DNA from: a bacterium
Lineage (GTDB): Bacteria > Bacteroidota > Ignavibacteria > Kapaibacteriales > UBA7675
DNA: 64,000 nt
Assembly: GCA_030430495.1 (NCBI GenBank)
Contig: JAUIKM010000010.1
Span: 1-64,000 of the forward strand
Reading direction: 5' to 3'
The notes below the pieces were generated by a model. It did no database searches, was not told where the DNA came from, and worked only from the letters and a program-made list of their open reading frames with translations. Both the position numbers and the translations under genes were made by a program. Positions within the stretch are counted from its first letter, which is position 1; each line of letters opens with the position of its first letter. Below are positions 9,883-19,790 of this stretch, piece after piece.

Positions 9883-11454
9883 ATGAAACGCAGAGACTTT
9901 ATCAAGGGTGCGGCGGCCGGTGTAGCTGTCGCCTCTCTGTCGTCGATCGGTGGGCGCGGCGTCAACGTGCTGGCGCAGTCGCCATCCAAGCGCGCCATGG
10001 ATCAGCTGATGGGCAGCAGCGACAACATTCTTGTCCTCATCCAGCTGGACGGCGGCAACGACGGACTTAACACGATTATTCCGATCGAAAACGCGGAATA
10101 CTACAACCAACGCGAATCGATCGCCATCTCCAAATCCAACGCCCTGCCGCTGAACGACACGCTCGGCTGGCACCCGGCGCTGGGCGGTCTGCGCGACCTT
10201 TACGAGGCCGAAAAACTGACCGTCGTGCAGGGCGTGACCTATCCAAACCCCAACCGCTCGCACTTCCGCGGCACGGACATCTGGATGACCGCCAGCGACT
10301 CGGACGTCTTCCTCAGCTCCGGATGGCTCGGCCGTTACCTGGAGCCGAAATATCCGGATTTCCCCGAAGTCCTGCCGGAAGATCCGCTCGCTGTTCAGAT
10401 TGGCTCAAAAGTGTCGCTGGCGTTTAACAGCGACGCCGGTAAAATGGCCGTCACCTTCCGCGACCCCGACGAGTTTTACCGCCTGGTGGGCGGCGTCGAC
10501 CCGGAGAACCCCGACCTGTTAACGCCCGATACCGTCGCAGGCGATGAGTTGACTTTTGTGCGCACGATTCACGACGCCTCACAAACATACTCGGAACGCG
10601 TGCACGTCGCCTCTGATGCCGGCAGCAATGCGGTGGCATATCCGGGCGACAACAATCCCGCTCAGAACCAGTTGGCGCAGAGTTTAAAGATTGTGGCGCG
10701 TTTAATTTCGGGCGGTCTGCAGACGCGCCTCTACCTGGTGTCGCTGCGCGGCTTCGACACACATGCGCAGCAGGACGCTATTCACGCGGGACTGTTAACA
10801 CAGCTGTCGGACGCGGTCAAGGCCTTTATGGACGACATGGACCAGCAGAACCTGGGCGACAAGGTGGCGGGCATGACCTTTTCGGAATTCGGCCGGCGCG
10901 TGCAGGAGAACGGCAGCGCGGGAACGGACCACGGTGCGGCCGCGCCCCTGCTGGTCTTCGGCAACCGCGTGCTGGGCAAGCGCGTTCACGGTCAGGACCC
11001 CGACCTGGGGAATCTGGACGAGCGCGGCGACCTGCTCATGCAGTTCGACTTCCGCAGCGTCTACGCTTCGGTGCTGGCGCAGTGGTTCGGCGAGGCCGAC
11101 AACGACATTCAGTCCGTCTTACTGGGTGAGTGGAGCCGCATTCCGATTTTCCGCGAGGACGACGTGACGGGTGTTAACAGCCCCAACGGCGACCCGGTGT
11201 TTGAGCTGCGCCACACGCCGAACCCGCTTAACACGGAAGGTGAAATTCACTACTCGCTGCCGATCCCGACACACGCACGCATCACGCTGTACGATGTGCA
11301 CGGGCGCAAGATTGCCGTGCTTTTTGCCGGCGAACAGGCCGCGGGCCCGCACACACTGCGGCTTGACGCCCGGCGTTTAACGCCCGGCTCGTATTTTTAC
11401 CGCATTGAAGCCGGCAGTCAGTCGGCCACACAGATGCTGCAGGTTGTGCGATAG
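9883..11454 (+). CDS. DUF1501 family protein with Tat-like signal and T9SS sorting domain (second copy)
   Basis: MKRRDFIKGAAAG; GGNDGLNT, RSHFRGTDIW, GFDTH, SEFGRR, GTDHG; C-term TPNPLNTEGEIHYSLP...ITLYDVHGRKI. Confidence 0.9.
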   Translation: MKRRDFIKGAAAGVAVASLSSIGGRGVNVLAQSPSKRAMDQLMGSSDNILVLIQLDGGNDGLNTIIPIENAEYYNQRESIAISKSNALPLNDTLGWHPALGGLRDLYEAEKLTVVQGVTYPNPNRSHFRGTDIWMTASDSDVFLSSGWLGRYLEPKYPDFPEVLPEDPLAVQIGSKVSLAFNSDAGKMAVTFRDPDEFYRLVGGVDPENPDLLTPDTVAGDELTFVRTIHDASQTYSERVHVASDAGSNAVAYPGDNNPAQNQLAQSLKIVARLISGGLQTRLYLVSLRGFDTHAQQDAIHAGLLTQLSDAVKAFMDDMDQQNLGDKVAGMTFSEFGRRVQENGSAGTDHGAAAPLLVFGNRVLGKRVHGQDPDLGNLDERGDLLMQFDFRSVYASVLAQWFGEADNDIQSVLLGEWSRIPIFREDDVTGVNSPNGDPVFELRHTPNPLNTEGEIHYSLPIPTHARITLYDVHGRKIAVLFAGEQAAGPHTLRLDARRLTPGSYFYRIEAGSQSATQMLQVVR

Positions 11455-11484
11455 GCCTTAACAAATGCTCATCTCGCATTCATG

Positions 11485-11523
11485 GAAAAGCACGTGAACA
11501 AGGGTACGGTCCACGTGCTTTTC
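11485..11523 (+). terminator. Intrinsic-terminator-like hairpin after the second DUF1501 gene
   Basis: Perfect 12-bp arms gaaaagcacgtg / cacgtgcttttc. Confidence 0.65.
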
Positions 11524-11926
11524 AATTTTAAACAGCAGTCGCGCACTTAAACAACACAACTCAGGCAGGCGCATTTTCACATTGTTTACATCGTGCATGA
11601 ATGTGCCGCTGTGTACCGACGCCGGGCGATATCACACTCCATTCCCGGATTGACTGAAGAGCGCCTGGCCGTCACCTTAAACTTCCGGCCGGCTTGTTCT
11701 TTTTGTTCGTCAGGGGGCCAGAAGTTTCAAGTTCTGGAGTAGAGTGAAAAAACAGTCAGGGTCCTGGCGAGATACCCGTTCTTAAGTCCGAATCTGTTTG
11801 TCGACCGCAGTATGGTGACCACGAAGCAAAGAGTCGAAGACGGATCGGGAAATGGCGGCAGTCAGGTCAGGAAACGAGGGGATCGGGTAAAACTACACAG
11901 AAGCTGAGAGCCACAGGGCGCTCGGC

Positions 11927-12460
11927 TCATTTGTCAAGTCCTGCGCGGTCAATCAGACCGTCGTTTTTCCGCCGCGAGGAATCTGCCATGTCGCTCTTGT
12001 ATTCGATCAATGCCTGTTGCAGCTTGGTGTCGGATGTCGCCAGAATTTTCAGCGCCAGAAGTCCGGCATTCAGTCCCGCGCCGATTGCCACCGTGGCCAC
12101 AGGTACGCCGCCCGGCATCTGAACTATCGACAGAAGAGAATCCATGCCGTTGAGTGCGCGGGTCTGCACCGGCACGCCGATAACGGGAAGCGGGGTGTAA
12201 GAAGCCAGCATTCCCGGCAAATGCGCTGCGCCGCCCGCACCTGCGATAATCACGCGGATGCCGCGTTCGTGCGCCGTGCGCCCAAAATCTGCCATGTCCT
12301 GCGGTGTGCGATGCGCCGACACAACGCGCATCTCATACGGCACGCCGAACTGCGCACAGATTTCCGCCGCGCCTTTCATCGTATCCAGATCGGAGTCGCT
12401 GCCCATCACAATTGCCACCAGAGGCTGTGATTCGTCAGACTGTTTATTCTGGTCCGTCAT
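11927..12460 (-). CDS. purE: N5-carboxyaminoimidazole ribonucleotide mutase (PurE)
   Basis: [39 protein letters not shown] ... [15 protein letters not shown]; start MTDQNKQ. Confidence 0.95.
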   Translation of the reverse strand: MTDQNKQSDESQPLVAIVMGSDSDLDTMKGAAEICAQFGVPYEMRVVSAHRTPQDMADFGRTAHERGIRVIIAGAGGAAHLPGMLASYTPLPVIGVPVQTRALNGMDSLLSIVQMPGGVPVATVAIGAGLNAGLLALKILATSDTKLQQALIEYKSDMADSSRRKNDGLIDRAGLDK

Positions 12461-12493
12461 ATCCGTTCCTCCCGGCATTTCAGGCCGTGGCGT

Positions 12494-13093
12494 TTAACGT
12501 TTGCCGCTCAGTCGTTTTATCATGCCCAGAAGCGTGTCGCGCCCTATGCGCGCCTGAGCGGATGTGGCAACCGTGTCCACGTGATATTGACAGAATTGCA
12601 GCAACTCTTTCAATTGCTCTTTGCGGTCCCGCAGCGCCGTTTCCGAAATCTTGTCGACCTTGGTCAGCACCGTCGCAAACTGACGTTGTGAGTGTTCAAA
12701 CCACTCCAGGTAGGCCAGGTCTATATCGCTGGGGTCGCGGCGCGAATCCAGCAGATAGAACACGCAGCACAGTTCCTCGCGATGCTGTGCGTAGCTGCGA
12801 ATGAGCTCTTCCCACTCGCCGCGCATTTCTTTCGAGACTTTGGCGTAACCGAATCCGGGAACATCGACGAAGATCCATTTACCGGCGACGTCGAAGAAAT
12901 TGATCTGGCGGGTTTTACCTGGGTTGCCGCTGACGAGCGCCAGATTCTTGCGGTGGACCAGATAATTCAACAGGGAAGATTTGCCGACGTTGGAACGCCC
13001 CAGAAAAGCAACTTCGGGCCGCCCCGTCGCGGGGTAGTGGCTGCCATGCGTGGCGCCGGTGATAAACTCGGCTTCCAGTCGCTCGACCGCCAT
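12494..13093 (-). CDS. engB: Ribosome-biogenesis GTPase EngB/YsxC/YihA
   Basis: GRSNVGKSSLLN, DVPGFGYAKVS, LTKVDK motifs; start within ORF set at MAVERLEAEF. Confidence 0.92.
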   Translation of the reverse strand: MAVERLEAEFITGATHGSHYPATGRPEVAFLGRSNVGKSSLLNYLVHRKNLALVSGNPGKTRQINFFDVAGKWIFVDVPGFGYAKVSKEMRGEWEELIRSYAQHREELCCVFYLLDSRRDPSDIDLAYLEWFEHSQRQFATVLTKVDKISETALRDRKEQLKELLQFCQYHVDTVATSAQARIGRDTLLGMIKRLSGKR

Positions 13094-13126
13094 GCCGTTT
13101 CCTGTCCTGACCCGTTGTACAAAAAG

Positions 13127-13161
13127 CACAAAACGCCGAGATTAAGGCCCGGCGTTTTGTG
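13127..13161 (-). terminator. Terminator between rplQ and engB
   Basis: Perfect 12-bp arms cacaaaacgccg / cggcgttttgtg with T-rich tail on the minus strand. Confidence 0.75.
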
Positions 13162-13210
13162 AACATCTGGATTGTGCAGCGCGGCTGCCGCGGAGTGGCT
13201 CCGCATCGGC

Positions 13211-13888
13211 TCAGCTTTTGCTTTCTTCGTCGTCGGCCTGCTCGTCCGCAGCGGCGTCACCACCTGCTTCGGCGCTGGGCGCTTCGTCGGATGCTGCTTC
13301 AGACTCATCTGCGGATTCTTCCGCCATTGAGCCCATGGCGCTGGCCAGGCTTTCTTCAAGTGCTGCCTGCACTTCTTCCACCTGAGCGCTTTGCGCTTCG
13401 GACGCACCGGAGGCTGCCGGACGACGCGTTTTCTTGCGACGGTTGAGTGTCGTCGCGCCGTCGCGTTCTTCGCCCCAGTCAACCAACTCGATGACGGCCA
13501 TAGGAGAAGCATCGCCGCGGCGCGTACCCAGTTTGGTGATACGCGTGTATCCGCCTTTGCGCTCTTCGCCTTTATCGATTATGACATCGGCTACGGTGTC
13601 AAACAATTCTTCCAGCGCAGCTTTGTCGCGGATGAATTTGTAGACAACGCGGCGCGCGTGGATGTCCACCGTCTGGTTGCCGCCGGTCAGTTGATTGTTG
13701 TCTTCGCGCACACGCGCACGTTTGGCGCGCGTGATCAGTTTTTCCACGAAGGGACGCAGTTCTTTTGCTTTGGCTTCCGTGGTACGGATACGTTTGTGTA
13801 CAATCAGAGCGGTTGCCAGATTGCTCAACGTAGCTTTGCGATGACTGCGGGTGCGGCCCAGCTTGCGGCCTTTGTTACGATGTCTCAT
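13211..13888 (-). CDS. rplQ: 50S ribosomal protein L17 with long acidic/Ala-rich C-terminal tail
   Basis: [29 protein letters not shown]; tail ...[36 protein letters not shown]. Confidence 0.95.
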   Translation of the reverse strand: MRHRNKGRKLGRTRSHRKATLSNLATALIVHKRIRTTEAKAKELRPFVEKLITRAKRARVREDNNQLTGGNQTVDIHARRVVYKFIRDKAALEELFDTVADVIIDKGEERKGGYTRITKLGTRRGDASPMAVIELVDWGEERDGATTLNRRKKTRRPAASGASEAQSAQVEEVQAALEESLASAMGSMAEESADESEAASDEAPSAEAGGDAAADEQADDEESKS

Positions 13889-13946
13889 GACTGATTATTC
13901 TGCTAATAGTTGTCAACAGTTCGCGGTTCGCTGTGTAAGCGTAGCC

Positions 13947-15008
13947 TTAGCCCGCCACGGATTTGATGTCCTCTTCGGAAATGTACTTTTCGACGTCCAT
14001 GCCAAAGACCAAGCCGAATTGCTGCACGATCTGCGACAGCTCGGCAAGCGATTTGCGGCCGAAGTTGCGGAACTTGAGCATATCGGATTCCTGACGGCGG
14101 ACCAGATCGGCCAGGGTACGAATGTTCGCGGCCTTCAGGCAGTTGTGCGAACGGACGGAAAGCTCCAGATCGTCCACCGGCGTCAGCAGAATGCGGCGAA
14201 TGCGCGCCACTTCCGCTTCTTTGGCTTCGTCTTCCGGTTCCGGTTGTTCTTCCACATCAAAGCTGATAAAGAGCTGGATGTGTTCGCGCAGGATTTTGGC
14301 GGCGTGTTCCATTGCCTCTTCGGCGGAAATCGTACCGTCCGTCTCCACGCTGATCGTCAGTTTTTCGTAGTCCGTTTTCTGCCCGACGCGCGTCGGCTCG
14401 ATCTCGTACTTGACGTTCTTGATCGGCGTGTAGATCGCGTCCATCGGGATGACGCCCACCGGAAAATCCGGGCTGGCGTTTTCTTCGGCGGGCACATACC
14501 CTTTGCCGCGACCGATCAGCAATTCAAACTCCACGTCGGCATCGTCGGCCAGCGTGGCGATATCGTGATCGGGATTCATGATCTGAATCTGGTCGCTTGC
14601 TTCCTGGATGTCCTTTGCCGAGAACTCATGCGGACCTTTCAGACGGAAGGCCACGCGTGTGGCGCGTTTGTCGAGCAGACGGAAACGCACGCCTTTCAGG
14701 TTCAGGATGATCTCGGAGACGTCCTGGGTCACGCCCGGAATCGTCTGGAACTCATGCAGCACGCCGCTGATACCACAGGCGACGATGGCCGCACCGGGAA
14801 TCGACGAAAGCAAAACGCGACGGAAAGCGTTGCCGATTGTAACACCGTAACCTTCTTCCAGCGGTTGCAGGACGAAGATACCGTGATTGGAACGCGATTT
14901 TTCGTGTATCTGAACGCGGTCCGGCATTTGAAGACCGGTGGCTACCGCCAGTTCATTCTGTTCGTTTTCGTTGTTGGAAGACCCAGGGTTCACTGATTCG
15001 TATACCAC
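13947..15008 (-). CDS. rpoA: DNA-directed RNA polymerase subunit alpha
   Basis: GYGVTIGNAFRRVLLSSIPGAAI; C-terminal domain SVRSHNCLKAANIRTLADLVRR. Confidence 0.97.
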   Translation of the reverse strand: MVYESVNPGSSNNENEQNELAVATGLQMPDRVQIHEKSRSNHGIFVLQPLEEGYGVTIGNAFRRVLLSSIPGAAIVACGISGVLHEFQTIPGVTQDVSEIILNLKGVRFRLLDKRATRVAFRLKGPHEFSAKDIQEASDQIQIMNPDHDIATLADDADVEFELLIGRGKGYVPAEENASPDFPVGVIPMDAIYTPIKNVKYEIEPTRVGQKTDYEKLTISVETDGTISAEEAMEHAAKILREHIQLFISFDVEEQPEPEDEAKEAEVARIRRILLTPVDDLELSVRSHNCLKAANIRTLADLVRRQESDMLKFRNFGRKSLAELSQIVQQFGLVFGMDVEKYISEEDIKSVAG

Positions 15009-15123
15009 GCCAGCACCTATATTTTTGTAATGGGATATTTCAGCGGTAACGAGCCATCCGGCAAGGTCCGCTTCCCAACTTGGAGCGCATTGCCGGACAC
15101 TTCATCACGTGGAACACGAGACG

Positions 15124-15513
15124 TTATACTCTACGGCGTTTGGGCGGACGGCAGCCGTTGTGCGGAATCGGCGTCCGGTCGATGATCGCCGTCACTTCCA
15201 GGCCTGCCTGGGACAGTGCACGCACGGCGGCTTCGCGGCCGGATCCCGGACCTTTCACGTACACTTCGACTTTCCGCAAACCCATATCGTAGGCGTCGCG
15301 CGCGGCGTTTTCCGCCGATACCTGAGCGGCATACGGCGTATTCTTCTTCGACCCGCGGAAACCATTGCGACCGGCGGAAGACCAGCTCAAAGCGTTGCCG
15401 TAGATGTCGGTGATAGTTACCTGGACATTATTAAAGGTTGCGCGTACGAAAGCTTTGCCCTGAATGTCGGCAACAACCTTTTTCTTGGATCTTTTTGATA
15501 TAGATTTAGCCAT
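15124..15513 (-). CDS. rpsK: 30S ribosomal protein S11
   Basis: [24 protein letters not shown] ... [19 protein letters not shown]; start [12 protein letters not shown]. Confidence 0.97.
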   Translation of the reverse strand: MAKSISKRSKKKVVADIQGKAFVRATFNNVQVTITDIYGNALSWSSAGRNGFRGSKKNTPYAAQVSAENAARDAYDMGLRKVEVYVKGPGSGREAAVRALSQAGLEVTAIIDRTPIPHNGCRPPKRRRV

Positions 15514-15605
15514 GGACCATCCGGTTGGAATTCGCGAAAATACAACGGACGGCAAACAGCGGGATGCACATCCCAGCCAAGCCGTCCGCGATTATCGTGC
15601 GGATA

Positions 15606-15983
15606 TTATTTACCGACTTTCTTCTTGCCGGCAACAGTTTTGCGTTTACCTTTACGAGTCCGTGCGTTCGTGCGCGTGCGCTGACCATTGACGGGCAGGC
15701 CGCGACGGTGGCGCAATCCGCGATAACAACCGATGTCCATCAAACGTTTGACGTTCAGCTGGACCTCGCTGCGCAGAGCCCCCTCGACGCGATAGTCGTT
15801 CTGGAGAATCGAACGGATGCGTGCTACTTCTTCATCGGTAAACTGTGCAACGCGCTTGTCCTCTGAGATTCCCGCCTGCGCCAGGATGAGGCGCGAGCGC
15901 GAACGACCAACACCAAAGATGTAGGTCAGGCCGATAATAGCGCGTTTGTTCTTCGGCAGGTCTACTCCCGCAATTCGAGCCAT
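15606..15983 (-). CDS. rpsM: 30S ribosomal protein S13
   Basis: [26 protein letters not shown] ... [24 protein letters not shown]. Confidence 0.97.
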   Translation of the reverse strand: MARIAGVDLPKNKRAIIGLTYIFGVGRSRSRLILAQAGISEDKRVAQFTDEEVARIRSILQNDYRVEGALRSEVQLNVKRLMDIGCYRGLRHRRGLPVNGQRTRTNARTRKGKRKTVAGKKKVGK

Positions 15984-15988
15984 ACGTA

Positions 15989-16105
15989 TCAGCCTTGACG
16001 TTGTTTGTGACGAGGATTTTTCTTGTTGATCACATAGACGCGCCCTTTGCGTCGTACGATCTTGTCGTCCGCAGAGCGTTTCTTCACCGACGCTTGAACT
16101 TTCAT
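15989..16105 (-). CDS. rpmJ: 50S ribosomal protein L36 (cysteine-free form)
   Basis: Manual translation: [38 protein letters not shown]; 38 aa, not in the ORF track. Confidence 0.95.
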   Translation of the reverse strand: MKVQASVKKRSADDKIVRRKGRVYVINKKNPRHKQRQG

Positions 16106-16154
16106 GGGTTCCTCCTGGCTACAGTACCTTCCGGTAGGTGGGTCCGTCTCCGCT

Positions 16155-16373
16155 TTATTTGTAGCGGTAGACGACGCGCCCCTTTTTCAGGTCGTAAGGC
16201 GACAGTTCAACCGTCACCTTGTCGCCCGTAATGATCTTGATGAAGTGCATCCGCATCTTACCTGAGATGTGGGCCAGCACTTCGTGACCATTTTCGAGCG
16301 TGACGAGAAATTGAGCGTTCGGCAAAGTTTCCTTAACTACACCGTCCACGCGGATGAGGTCTTGTTTTGCCAT
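16155..16373 (-). CDS. infA: Translation initiation factor IF-1
   Basis: [47 protein letters not shown]. Confidence 0.97.
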   Translation of the reverse strand: MAKQDLIRVDGVVKETLPNAQFLVTLENGHEVLAHISGKMRMHFIKIITGDKVTVELSPYDLKKGRVVYRYK

Positions 16374-16381
16374 ACTCTATG

Positions 16382-17167
16382 TTACTCTTCTGTTAAAATC
16401 AAAGGTTCGCGCTCACCGACAATGACGGTGTGCTCAAAGTGAGCCGAGGGTTTACGGTCCGCACTGCGCACCGTCCAGCCGTCATCGTCAGTCGTAACAT
16501 TTGCGGTGCCGACATTCACCATCGGCTCGATAGCCAGCGCCTGACCGACGCGCAGTTTCACGTTTGGATACTGCGCGCGATGCAGCAGCGGCGGCACAAA
16601 GTTCGGCAGTGCCGGTTCTTCGTGCAGTTGTCGCCCGATGCCGTGTCCAACCAGATCGCGAACAACGGAAAATCCGTTTTTCTCGACATGGCGTTGAACG
16701 GCGCCCGCAATGTTATAGACTTTCTTGCGCGCTACCGCCTGGGCCAATCCCAGGTAGAGCGATTCTTTTGTGACGTCAAGCAGACGTTGTTTCTCATCGG
16801 AAATTGCGCCGACTGCAAAAGTTCTGGCACTGTCGCCAAAAAAGCCGTCTTTTTCTACGCCGCAATCTACGGAAACAATTTGCCCTTCCTGCAATTCTAC
16901 TTCGCCGGGCATGCCGTGAACGACTTCGTCCTCGACGGAAATACAGAGGCAAAAAGGGAAGACCAGTCCGCCTACGCGATACCCTTTGAAGGCGGGGCGT
17001 CCGCCGCGCGAAAGAATGTATTCTTCCGCAATTTTTTCCAGCTCGATGGTTTTGACGCCGGCTTTGACCTGTTTGCCCACAAGCGTAAGCGTGTCCGCGA
17101 CAATGCGCGAAGACGCTTCGATATAATCGATATCCGAAGCTATTTTAACAGCCGGTGCTTGCGACAT
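16382..17167 (-). CDS. map: Methionine aminopeptidase type I
   Basis: NEVVHGMPG-like EVVHGMPGEVELQ, SVDCGVEKDGFFGDSARTF, GHGIGRQLHEEP, EPMVNVG. Confidence 0.95.
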   Translation of the reverse strand: MSQAPAVKIASDIDYIEASSRIVADTLTLVGKQVKAGVKTIELEKIAEEYILSRGGRPAFKGYRVGGLVFPFCLCISVEDEVVHGMPGEVELQEGQIVSVDCGVEKDGFFGDSARTFAVGAISDEKQRLLDVTKESLYLGLAQAVARKKVYNIAGAVQRHVEKNGFSVVRDLVGHGIGRQLHEEPALPNFVPPLLHRAQYPNVKLRVGQALAIEPMVNVGTANVTTDDDGWTVRSADRKPSAHFEHTVIVGEREPLILTEE

Positions 17168-17187
17168 TCAGATAAGCTCCTGCGGGA

Positions 17188-18549
17188 TTAAAATCCGCCG
17201 CCGCCACCCGGCGTGCGAACTCCACGGCCACGCATGCGACCGCTTTTCATGAATCCATCGTAGTGGCGCATCAGCAGATGCGACTCAATCTGCTCAAGGG
17301 TATTCAGTGCAACGCCAACAATAATCAGCAGGCTGGTGCCGCCGAAGAACTGCGAGAACAGCGTCGTAACACCCAAAATGTTCGAAACGAAGTACGGCAG
17401 AATGGCGATCAATGCCAGAAAGATCGAGCCCGGCAACGTGATGCGCGTTAAAATCCGGTCGATGTATTCCGCCGTGGCTTTCCCCGGGCGAATGCCGGGA
17501 ATAAAGCCGCCCTGCTTCTTCATGTTGTCGGCAACGTCGCGCGGGTTAAAGCTGATGGCCGTGTAGAAGTAGGTAAAGAAGATGATAATGAGTGCGTACA
17601 CAACTGAGTAGGCGAGCTCAGTAGGCTGCCAGATGGCGTTCAGATTGGCGGCCCAGGCCGAGTCGCCAAAGAAACTTGCCATGATCGACGGCACAAACAT
17701 GATAGCCTGAGCAAAGATGATCGGCATCACGTTGGCCATGTTGACTTTCAGCGGCAGGTACTGAGTCGTTCCGCCGTAGACTTTCCTTCCGACGACGCGC
17801 TTGGCGTACTGAACCGGAATCTTGCGAACACCCTGGGTCAAAGCCACGGAGGCCATGATCACGACAACGAGCAGAACGAGAATAATCAGGAAAATCGGTA
17901 CAGGACGATCGCCGTCGCTTACCAGCGACAACTCCTGACCGACGGCAGCGGGAAGCTGCGCAATAATCCCGATCATAATGATCAGAGAAATACCGTTGCC
18001 GATGCCTTTTTCAGTAATCTGTTCACCCAGCCACATCAGGAAAACCGTGCCCGCCGTCAGAAGCATGACGGACGAAAGCATAAACAGAACGCCTGGATCT
18101 GCGACAACGGAGCCACCGCCGGCGCCTCCCGTGTTCATGAGATTAAGCGTAAAGCCGACCCCCTGAACAAAGGAAATCAGCACGGTTCCGTACCTGGTCC
18201 ACTGGTTGAGCTTGCGTCGTCCTTCCTCTCCCTCGCGCTGCATGCGCTGAATTTCAGGAATAACGACGCCACCCAATTGCAGGATAATAGAAGCCGAGAT
18301 ATACGGCATGATACCCAGGGCAAAAATGGCTGCGTTGGCGAACGCGCCGCCAACGAACAGATCAATAAAACCAAGGAGTCCGTCCGGGTTGGACGCACTC
18401 GAGCCCCGTAGAGCAGCCACATCAACCCCGGGGAGGGTGATGTGTGCGCCAACCCGCACCACGATCAAGACCACGGCCGTAAAAAAGATACGGGTCCGCA
18501 GATCATCGATCTTGAATATATTTTGGAAAGTCTCTATCAGCTTATTCAT
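17188..18549 (-). CDS. secY: Protein translocase subunit SecY
   Basis: Multi-TM; PGVDVAAL, SIILQLGGVVIPEI, GGFIPGIRPGKATAEYIDRILTRIT. Confidence 0.96.
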   Translation of the reverse strand: MNKLIETFQNIFKIDDLRTRIFFTAVVLIVVRVGAHITLPGVDVAALRGSSASNPDGLLGFIDLFVGGAFANAAIFALGIMPYISASIILQLGGVVIPEIQRMQREGEEGRRKLNQWTRYGTVLISFVQGVGFTLNLMNTGGAGGGSVVADPGVLFMLSSVMLLTAGTVFLMWLGEQITEKGIGNGISLIIMIGIIAQLPAAVGQELSLVSDGDRPVPIFLIILVLLVVVIMASVALTQGVRKIPVQYAKRVVGRKVYGGTTQYLPLKVNMANVMPIIFAQAIMFVPSIMASFFGDSAWAANLNAIWQPTELAYSVVYALIIIFFTYFYTAISFNPRDVADNMKKQGGFIPGIRPGKATAEYIDRILTRITLPGSIFLALIAILPYFVSNILGVTTLFSQFFGGTSLLIIVGVALNTLEQIESHLLMRHYDGFMKSGRMRGRGVRTPGGGGGF

Positions 18550-19003
18550 TGATTGTTACCGAACCTCCGGCTGACTCGATTTTTTCCTTCGCCGATGCCG
18601 AAAACTTGTGCGCGCGCACGTTGAGCGCCACTGAGATTTCGCCTTCACCGAGGATTTTAACCGGCGCCTTGCGGATACTGACCGCACCTAGTTCAAACAG
18701 GCGCTCTGGTGTAACTTCACCGCCGTCCAGCCGGCCTTTTTCGACCAGTTCCTGCAGGCGACTAACATTCACAACCTGGTATTCCGTGCGGAATTTGTTG
18801 TGAAATCCAAATTTGGGGATTCGACGGTTGAGGGGCATTTGACCGCCCTCAAACGAATGAATCTGGTTAAAGCCGGACCGGGAGGCATGGCCTTTGTGTC
18901 CACGCGTCGACGTTTTGCCGCGTGTAGAACCCTGGCCGCGTCCAACGCGTTTGCGCGTCTTGCGCGAGCCTTCCGCGTATGTAAGGTTGCCTATGTGTTT
19001 CAT
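18542..19003 (-). CDS. rplO: 50S ribosomal protein L15
   Basis: GSRKTRKRVGRGQGSTRGKTSTRGHKGHASRSG; 8-nt overlap with secY. Confidence 0.96.
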   Translation of the reverse strand: MKHIGNLTYAEGSRKTRKRVGRGQGSTRGKTSTRGHKGHASRSGFNQIHSFEGGQMPLNRRIPKFGFHNKFRTEYQVVNVSRLQELVEKGRLDGGEVTPERLFELGAVSIRKAPVKILGEGEISVALNVRAHKFSASAKEKIESAGGSVTINE

Positions 19004-19200
19004 TGTTGCGCCTCCGTATCCGGAAGTTCCTCAACCGTGACCATGTGCTTCACCACGTTGATCATTCCAAGGATGTTCGCGTTTTTCGGCTGAATCACTT
19101 CATAGTTCGGACGCCCGAGTCCCAACGCCTGGATGGTCAGCTTCTGTTTTTTCTTTGCATCAATGATGCTTTTGATCTGCCGAATTCTCAGTTTTGACAT
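19000..19200 (-). CDS. rpmD: 50S ribosomal protein L30
   Basis: MSKLRIRQIKSIIDAKKKQKLTIQALGLGRPN ... MINVVKHMVTVEE. Confidence 0.93.
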   Translation of the reverse strand: MSKLRIRQIKSIIDAKKKQKLTIQALGLGRPNYEVIQPKNANILGMINVVKHMVTVEELPDTEAQQ

Positions 19201-19244
19201 GATTGCCTCGGATTGGAGCGATGCTCGTCGTGATAACGACACGA

Positions 19245-19748
19245 TCAGCCATGCAATACTTTGGAGACGGAAATACCACGCCGGCGCGCTACCGAGCCGA
19301 CGTCTTCCAATTGCTGCAGCGCCTGGAAGGTCGCTTTTACAGAATTATGCGAATTGGAGGAACCCATACTTTTGGTCAGAACGTCATGGACGCCCGCCAT
19401 TTCAAGTACGGCGCGCACGCCACCGGCGGCGATAACCCCTGTACCGGGTGTTGCCGGTTTCAACATGACGCGGCCCGCGCCATATTTGCCGATAACGTCG
19501 TGCGGAATAGTATTTTCCGCCAGCGAAACCTTGATGACACTCTTGCGAGCGGCATCGGTGGCTTTGCTGATGGCATCGGCAACTTCGTTTGCCTTGCCCA
19601 GACCGTAGCCGACGTAGCCCTGGCCGTCACCGACAACCACCAGCGCGCTGAAGCTGAACCGGCGACCGCCTTTAACAACTTTGGCCGTACGGCGTACCGT
19701 CACAAGTTTGTCTTTGAGTTCCAGTTCGGATGGTTTGAACTTCGCCAC
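19245..19748 (-). CDS. rpsE: 30S ribosomal protein S5
   Basis: [33 protein letters not shown]. Confidence 0.96.
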   Translation of the reverse strand: MAKFKPSELELKDKLVTVRRTAKVVKGGRRFSFSALVVVGDGQGYVGYGLGKANEVADAISKATDAARKSVIKVSLAENTIPHDVIGKYGAGRVMLKPATPGTGVIAAGGVRAVLEMAGVHDVLTKSMGSSNSHNSVKATFQALQQLEDVGSVARRRGISVSKVLHG

Positions 19749-19790
19749 GCTTAGCCTTCTGAATTATTCAATGTTTGGATTTGGCTGCGC

